A DNA stretch of 64,000 nucleotides from Nigrospora sphaerica (taxonomy: Eukaryota > Ascomycota > Sordariomycetes > Amphisphaeriales > Apiosporaceae), in contig JAGVVL010000001.1 of assembly GCA_018287875.1 (NCBI GenBank), forward strand, positions 2,356,001 to 2,420,000, read 5' to 3'. The notes beneath the pieces are model-generated. The model was not told the DNA's origin and made no database searches. It saw nothing but the letters and a program-made list of their open reading frames with translations. A program made the position numbers and the translations under genes. Positions 57,801 to 64,000 of this stretch are shown piece after piece (the stretch's first letter is position 1; every line of letters begins with the position of its first letter).

Positions 57801-58734
57801 CTACCGGCAGAAGCAGGGTATCCCACAAGGATCCGTCCTCTCTTCAACGCTTTGTAACTACTTCTACGCCGACCTGGAGATGCAGGTGCTGGAGTTCCTT
57901 GATTCAAGCGATTGTCTGCTCCTTCGGTTGATTGACGATTTCCTCCTCATCACCCTCGACAAGGGCAAGGCGGTTCGCTTTGTCGATACGATGCACCGAG
58001 GCGTCCCCGAGTACGGCGTCAGCGTCAACCCTGCCAAGACGCTCACCAACTTCGACCTCGTTGTGAATGGGGTCCCGGTTGCCAACAACACGGGCCGCCG
58101 TCTATTTCCCTACTGCGGAACGCTAATCAACTGCAAGACGCTGGACTTGACCAAGGACCACGACCGCCAAGCCCTCGGCTTGGGGGCCGGTAAGCCCGGG
58201 CAGGCAGACGGGCAGCGACCAAACGGCACGCGCGCGGCGGGGCTCTACGACTCACTCACGGTAGAGATGTGCCGCACGCCGGGGCAAACATTCGAGCGCA
58301 AGGCGCTCAATACGTTCAAGATGCAGGGTCACCTAATGTTCCTCGATACGGCGCTCAACGCGCCTGTCACGGTGCTCGCGAACCTGGCGACGGCGTTCGG
58401 CGCGACGGCCGCCAAGATGTGGGCGTATACGCGCTGTCTGCCATCGGCCAAGCGGCCCGCCGCGCCGCTTGTGATCCGCACCCTGGCCCGACTCGTCGAT
58501 GTCGCCTTCCGGCTTGCCACAAGCCGCACTCGCCGGGCCCACTACCCTGACTACGTGTGCGACGTAAGCAAGCGCGAGGTTGCCTGGCTTGGCTACAACG
58601 CCTTCCTTGATGTGCTGGGTCGCAAGCAGGCAGCCTACGGCCAGGTCTTGCACTGGCTACGGGCCGAAATTCGGAAGCTGGGCCGGGTTCGCGAGATACG
58701 CCAGGGCCGGGTCCGACATGTGGCTCGCGGTTGA
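54849..58734 (+). CDS. tert: Telomerase reverse transcriptase (TERT)
   Basis: Seven exons, 54849-55295, 55358-55676, 55733-55903, 55955-56322, 56372-56737, 56800-57261 and 57322-58734, give 1181 residues. Introns are short: 62, 56, 51, 49, 62 and 60 nt. TERT copies telomere repeats from the telomerase RNA template. The N-terminus is basic (KRKRGG, nuclear signal). The TEN/GQ region has PKHVLCDGFRR and LLKLLGQSGDRIMI. The TRBD has VIPDSFWG and MSLHEVMQGMK, followed by motif T near 606 (SNFYVTES). RT motifs follow: 1 (HDVWRYVV), 2 (RLLPKATGIRPIMNL, 665-679), A (AKVDVQSAFDTI, Asp752), B' (QGIPQGSVLSS, about 876), C (LRLIDDFLLI, Asp916/917), D (VSVNPAKT) and E (FPYCGTLIN, 972-981), then a C-terminal extension. 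All three catalytic Asp are present and the frame is intact. The intron after exon 2 has a weak GTTCGT donor. Confidence 0.95.
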
Positions 58735-58908
58735 CTCTGGGATGCCGAGCTCCCCGCCCGGGTAGGCCATCGTCTACGATGCCGTGCTAGTTCTGACGAG
58801 GCACAACTAGAGGCTATTCTATTCCATGCCAAAATCGAACTGCATTGGCTACATCGTAAACCGTTGTGGACTACATGAAACGCGGAACAATAGGCAAACG
58901 GCCTCTTC

Positions 58909-60804
58909 TCACAAAGCCAAACCAGTGTCCCACCAGTGCTTCCCGGTGTACCAGTGCGGAAAATGGTCCCTGTCCCAACGCCACCACTTGTCCCCCTTGA
59001 GACCGAACCCGGCCCAGCGGAACGGGGAGAAAGGCACTGGCTCCCATAGCCAAAGGCCACAACGTCCAAAGTCGTCGAGCAGAAAAGGACAAGTGAGGTG
59101 GAGCCAGGCGAAGACGAAGACGAGGTTGCCGAGGCGACGCAGCCAACGCGGCAACTGCGCAATGGGGCCCCGAAACGTGCGGGCTAGCGTGTGCTGGAGT
59201 TGCCCGCCGATGGCGGACAAGAGGAAGAAGAGGGCCGGCTCCCAGGGCTTGGTGGGCGGCACCGTAGTGTAGCTTGCGAGACCGTGGAGGAAGCCCGACT
59301 GGAAGAAGGCGACGAGGGCGCCGACGAAGGCGGCGGCGGGCGAGCGGGGCGTCAGGTAGCCGCGGCGGACAAGCCACGCGGTCGGGGCGGCGAAGCCGAA
59401 GCGGAACGTCTGATGCCACCAGGCGCCCCAGAAGCCGGCCATGCCGCGGTCGAGGACGTTGGCGAAGGAGCCCTCCATGGACGGCAGGTGCCAGGGATCG
59501 GCGCGGAAGCCGAGCACGGGCGGCCCCAGGAAGGCGAGGGCCAGGGCGCCCAAGTTCCAGACCAGCCAGAGGGCGCTGAGGATGCCGAGGAAGCCCAGGG
59601 CCGTACGGCGGAGGGCGAGCACGGCGGGGGACAAGGCCGCCAGCGCGGGCGGGAGGGCGGCGGCGGACTCGGGACCGGCCACGAAGTAGGGGTCCTGCGT
59701 CATGTAGACGGCGCAGAAGTCGAGCACAAGGTAGCTGGGCAGCATGTAGGCAAAGAGGCGCTCCCGGACGAGCTCGCCGCGCGTCCGCACACGTGTAAAG
59801 CCCTCCCGGCTGGCGTGGGGGAGTGAGTGCAGCGGCTTCTGGCGGCGGCCGTCGTCGGCCCACGCCGGCGGCTCGTAGGGCGGCAGGACGCGGATCGCCC
59901 AATTCCATCCTGTAGGGGCCGAGGGTTAGCCAGTGAGAGGGGTTCGCCAGGCAGACAGGAAAGCGGCGGGATACTGACCCGTCAAACGAAACGACGTGGT
60001 TATGTCGATGGCCCAGCTCAACCGGGCCAGGAAGGACTCGTCTTCTGGATACTCTTGCCACACGTAAACAAAGTCGTTTTCGACGTCGCCGCTGCCGTCA
60101 CTCATGGCGCTGTCGAGGACCGACGATTCGTCGTCTTTCTTCTGGGGGTGGTGGTTTTTAGGTCTGTTCCGCAGTTCATTTGTAGTAGTCCCCGCATTCC
60201 CATTCGCTGCAGCGTGTCCATTTCCTGCCGCATGTCCATTTTTCGCGTGTCCGTTTGTCGAATGTCCATTTATTGCATGCCCGTTCGTGGCGGCGTGGCC
60301 GTTGGTGGCCTTGGCGTTCTCCGAAACGGCCACGGGCTCGTGGCCGTTGGTCGGGGCCGAATCCGGGTCTGCCAAGGCCGCCTCGCCGGAGCGGCGGGCG
60401 GGCTGCTGCTGCTGGCGGCGGTACCGAGCGAGGGGAAGGCGTTGGACGCGCTTGGCGTCCCACTGGGGCCGGGTCCAGACGAGCAGGGTGCAGTTCCAGA
60501 TGAAGGCCCAGGCGGCGATGAGGCCGACGCCGTAGGCGGCGGCGAAGTTGACGCTCGAGACGTGGCGGACCATGCGCAGCTCGGCGGCGGCGCCGAGGGC
60601 GAGGACGAGCCAGCGGGCGCGGTAGAGGCGCGGGCGGCGGCGGTGCGGCAGCGTCAGGTACAGGGCCGGCAGGACGTGGGTGGCGACGAAGTAGAGGGGC
60701 ACCAAGAAGGGCCCCCGGGCGCCGGCGGCCACCTCGGCCCGGAACTGGGCCCGGTAGGCCTGCCGCGCCGCGCCCGCCAAGTCCCCTTCGACGAGGGCCG
60801 TCAT
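58909..60804 (-). CDS. Wax-synthase-domain (MBOAT-like) membrane acyltransferase
   Basis: Exon 1 is 60804-59979 and exon 2 is 59909-58909, with a 69-nt intron (GTCAGT to CTACAG, phase 1), giving 608 residues. The ATG begins MTALVEGDLAGAARQ. The protein is polytopic: helices near residues 32-52, 64-72, 85-110, then after the hydrophilic loop near 320-345, 370-400, 440-470 and 485-530. The wax-synthase hallmark GFWGAWWHQTFRFGF, with the likely catalytic His, lies near residue 430, and RGMAGF and SGFLHGLAS fit the family. Such enzymes move acyl groups from acyl-CoA to hydroxyls of lipids or small molecules in the endoplasmic reticulum; fungal members include acetyltransferases of secondary metabolism, though no cluster is seen here. 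A cytosolic loop (about 152-203) consists of repeated NGHA units. Its 3' end faces TERT with a 174-bp gap. Confidence 0.84.
60196..60351. repeat. Coding repeat: NGHA-type units in the wax-synthase-like protein
   Basis: Degenerate 12-18-base units encode TNGHA, INGHS, KNGHA and GNGHA in succession (about eight Asn-Gly-His occurrences) within a hydrophilic loop of the membrane enzyme on the minus strand. Confidence 0.85.
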
Positions 60805-62396
60805 CGGGTCCCCCCTCTCCACCCGTTCGGTTCCCGGGGCCGTGTGTTGCCTTTCAGGGCTTGAGCGGTGCGGCGTGGGCTGCTGGACCTTGGGGGAGCC
60901 AGAGACGCCTCGGGGCGTGACGGATGTGACTGTTTTCTGGCGTGACGACAGGCGTAGACCTGTGTTTGCATCAGTAGAGAAGCAACGGCCGCAAGGAAAG
61001 GGGCGTGGGAAACAGGGGATAAAAAAGGATGGAAATGCCCCCCCAGCTCCACGCAACAAAGCTGTGCACAAGGTCAACAGAGAGGTGTCACACGGGCACT
61101 CGCTCGTCCCGGACGGGACGTGGCGGCAAGATGTTATATATCGTATACCGGCTACACAAACACCTAACTACTTGCGGCCGGCGGGCCAGCAGGGCAGCTC
61201 GTGGCAGTTGATGGGCATGGATGACATGGCGTGGCGTGGCGTGCTCGTACTCGGTGACCAGCACACTTCCCAAATCATATCCCACCCGCCCTGACCTTGA
61301 CTCGTTTCCACTTAACGGCGAATGGCGTTAGTAGCGCGTGAGCCCATCGCAAAGGTGGCCCAGGGGGCAGGGGGCTAAGACTAAGCCAAACGACGAAAGA
61401 CGCCTCGCCCTTGCTCTCTCCCATTTCCCACCTTGCCCTTACTCTGTTTGGACGCTCGACGGGAAAACTAAACAAACAAAGCCAGGTTCGTTACCCCGGC
61501 CAAAAACACCGCTCGCATCTGCGGCTCTGATGCTGGCTTGTCCTCGACCAAGCACCGGCTTGCCCTCGCCAAGCCGCGCATTGCGAGCCCGGCCAGGCAA
61601 CCGGGTCGTGGAACCCGCTAACTAATGTGGGATGTCGACGTCAGACACGACCGGTCAGTCAGCGAAGAGGTCCTCACTCAAGCTTTCCGGACGGACAGAC
61701 AGTTGGGCGCACGATGCAGTAGACGAACGTCCCGAGCGAAGGGGCCAGAGGGACAGCCTGACAAACGGAACAGAAACAGACGCCCCGGAGGCGTCGGCAC
61801 CCGCAATCCTCTGACGTCAAGGTTTACTCCGATCCACGAAGTTTGCTTGCCATCTCGTTGTCACCCGAAAACTCGCTCGAGTAAAAAAAAAACCTACATA
61901 TACGTATACACCTGCATAGTTCCCCTGTCGCCAAGCCCGCGTCCCCCCCCGTCGTGGGTTACATGCCGATCCGCCGGCGCGGGCTGATGTGATATAGCCT
62001 GACTGCCCGCCTACCCGCCTGACTCTGCCACCACAAAAACACTATCAGACGGGACCCCCAGGTACGCCGACGGTTCCGAACCACGGGAAGGGTCTCTTCT
62101 TTGGAAACGAGTCCCGTTCGTCACGGCCGGAAATTCCGGCCCTGGCAAAACGTTTCACGGGCAATGAATCGTCACGAGGGCGTGACCAATTTTTTCAGTC
62201 ACTCCAACATGAAAATCGACGTCGAGTGTGCAAGCGTAAAGTCTGTGCCATTTGCCACGGGATACTCGAACACCCAACACGCACGCACGCAGTTCATACA
62301 TTCGTTTCATTCGTTCAACCGCCTGAACACCGGCCAAGTCATTCAAATCGTAACATCCGGCCATGCCGAGGGTTTTCCGGGCTCCTTCGCCCCATT
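60805..62396. other. Intergenic region upstream of the wax-synthase-like gene
   Basis: These 1.6 kb separate two minus-strand genes and hold the probable promoter and leader of the acyltransferase gene. A-rich and C-rich runs occur near 61885 and 61945. No gene, RNA or structured repeat is recognisable. Confidence 0.5.
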
Positions 62397-62616
62397 TCAG
62401 GCCCGCAGCAAGCCCGCGGCGCCGCCGGCCGTCGTCGTGACGTAACGGCTGAGCCAGGCCACGGCGCAGCCCGTCGCCCAGAGGCCGGCCAGCAGCACGG
62501 CCGCCGTGGCCAGCCCCACGACGACGAGGACGGGGTTTCGCAATTCAAAGGCCTCGGCGGCGTGCAGCCGCATCAGTTTCTTCTGCTTGCTGTGGTAGTA
62601 CCAGCCGCCGCCGCCG

Positions 62617-62648
<32 letters not shown>

Positions 62649-62843
62649 GCTGCCGCCGCCGCTGCTAGCCGGCCCGGCCCAGTAGTACGGCTGCTGCGGT
62701 TTGTAGACGAGACGGTGCAGCCATGCGGGCAGGCGGCTGTCGGGATGCCCTCGCTGCGCGCTTTCGTACTCGCGCTGGTGGTGGTAGTGGTAGTCGACCA
62801 GCCACAGAGACACCAAGAAGGTGACGAAGTTGATGGGCGTCAT
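62397..62843 (-). CDS. Small conserved-looking membrane protein with poly-Asn linker
   Basis: This is a single-exon gene of 148 residues starting at an ATG (MTPINFVTFLVSLWLVDYHYH). One hydrophobic helix is at about 4-17 and a second long one at about 103-130 (PVLVVVGLATAAVLLAGLWA). Between them lie RLPAWLHRLVYKPQQPYYW and a poly-Asn/Gly run of variable-looking length. The N-terminal portion reminds me of short hypothetical proteins found across Sordariomycetes, but I cannot name a family or function. The gene is called real because of its two plausible helices, compact aromatic motifs and good ATG; the poly-Asn tract itself is low-complexity DNA. Confidence 0.6.
62613..62649. repeat. GTT trinucleotide run coding for poly-Asn
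   Basis: About eleven GTT units on the plus strand encode the Asn run of the small membrane protein on the minus strand. Confidence 0.9.
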
Positions 62844-64000
62844 GATCAGCTAGCGCCAAACATATAAATCAGCAAGGCGTCCAATCAGCCGTCTCTACGT
62901 CACGGTTCCGGGCTCCCTGTCTTTCCGGACCCGGGCAACGGCGGTAGCGTTATTGGCCCTCGCCGTCGCCCCAAATGTCAAACCTGGGTACCGCCCGCCT
63001 CGTGGCCGTGTACGCCGGGCAGAGCTACATGCTCTGCCAGCGCGTGAGGTCCTTCTCACGCACGCCCCACGGCCACGTCCCAAAACGTTGCAGGATTCTC
63101 ACGATGGGGATCGCCGGCTCACCTGGTACATAGTCAACCGCGTCGCATCGTTGGGGTCCTTTTCCGGACGGCCCGCGCCGGTCTGGTGCGAGATCGCTGT
63201 CGCCATCATGATAGTGGGGGTGGGGTCGCCGAGGTGCCTAGGTAGGGTAGGTAGACAAAACGAGCCCGGATACTAATGGGGAGCGGATGTGGTGGTAGTG
63301 GACGGCTGCGGTAAGCGGCCCGAGACGCTGCCGGTGAAAACGGATGGGGGAAGAGTCGGTCGGGAAAAGGGCGGCATCCTCAAGGGGGTATATGAATGTC
63401 GGGGGTTTTCTCTCCAGCTATGATGGGCACAGAATGCGTGCTGATCGGCAGGCACCCGGGGCGGCGGACATGACGTGTAGCCCTGACGGCTGAAGCCCCA
63501 GTCCGAACCGCCTACCGCCGCTTCAACACAGCCGCTGGGCTACGCTTCAGCCCAGCCTTCCCCTCTTGAAGCTCCGTGTCCATGGCATCCCACCTTTTCC
63601 CAGGGCGGCTTGAAGAGGAAAAGCCTCTTGTCATTGGCTTGATGGCCCAGACTGCAGGTTAACAACGGATCGGGTAGCAAGCACTGCATTCCATACGCGT
63701 AACTTCGCCTTCGCTGCGGTAGGACCAAGCCACATTGGGTTTGCACCGTGGCGGAGCACTCACTGCCCGGCGCTTCCAGCCGCAGTCGCTTTGCGAGCCA
63801 ACCTCCGATAGGCCCGTCCCGTATCTCGACCTTCGCCTGCAATCCTTTCGCCCGCTCCCGCCCTCTCTGTATCACTTGTCGAGCACATGGCATTTCCGTT
63901 CACGCATTTCAATCATCGGTCCACTAGGCACTGCCCGGGTCCATGATGGCTAGTGCCTTTGCTTTATTCTATCAGAATGCCCGCGACCAATAACCCCCCG
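62844..64000. other. Right-edge region without a recognisable gene
   Basis: These 1.16 kb contain the probable promoter of the small membrane protein gene and a TAGGTAGGG-type cluster at 63232-63255. Frames such as 63540-63893 (minus) have no recognisable domain. A gene could begin beyond the right edge. Confidence 0.45.

Overview
This 64 kb window is nuclear DNA of a filamentous ascomycete, most likely a Sordariomycete and possibly Hypocreales. The genes are GC-rich and interrupted by short GT-AG introns (mostly 49-155 nt), promoters end in long C/T-rich leaders, and the gene set (Mph1, Mex67, Src1/Heh1, NUC-1-like bHLH, Hem12, TERT) is typical of Pezizomycotina. I see no rRNA, tRNA, transposon, CRISPR array or intact mobile element. 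Every function below is a recognition by eye from motifs and domain order, and exon limits were set by splice consensus, reading phase and expected family sequence.

Layout. 1-9.6 kb: the DNA helicase gene mph1 (minus, running off the left edge); a tandem dihydroneopterin-aldolase-type (FolB) gene; a DUF3605 gene; the mRNA export receptor mex67. 9.6-14.4 kb: gene-poor, ending in a long C/T-rich leader. 14.4-25 kb: a kelch-like single-pass membrane protein; the inner nuclear membrane protein gene src1 (minus); a NUC-1/Pho4-type bHLH factor (minus). 25-29.8 kb: gene-poor. 29.8-36.7 kb: a Zn2Cys6 transcription factor and an unrecognised, possibly mitochondrial 710-residue protein, both minus. 37.5-41.9 kb: hem12 (plus), a GNAT acetyltransferase (minus) and a small GRGG-repeat DUF3602/Par32-type protein (minus). 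43.8-50.2 kb: a 2081-residue DH-BAR Rho-family GEF (minus). 50.2-54.8 kb: gene-poor. 54.8-58.7 kb: telomerase reverse transcriptase in seven exons. 58.9-62.8 kb: a wax-synthase-domain membrane acyltransferase and a small two-helix membrane protein, both minus. The last 1.1 kb shows no gene.

The genes are mainly single-copy housekeeping or regulatory genes and do not form an obvious cluster. Several concern the nucleus and chromosomes (Mph1, Mex67, Src1, TERT), but I take that as coincidence. The most notable observations are at the splicing level. The src1 intron donor overlaps an in-frame stop just before the second membrane helix, recalling the alternative splicing known for yeast SRC1. In hem12 a 42-nt exon carrying active-site residues is followed by a GC-AG intron and could be skipped in frame. 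The complete TERT gene is the most informative single locus.
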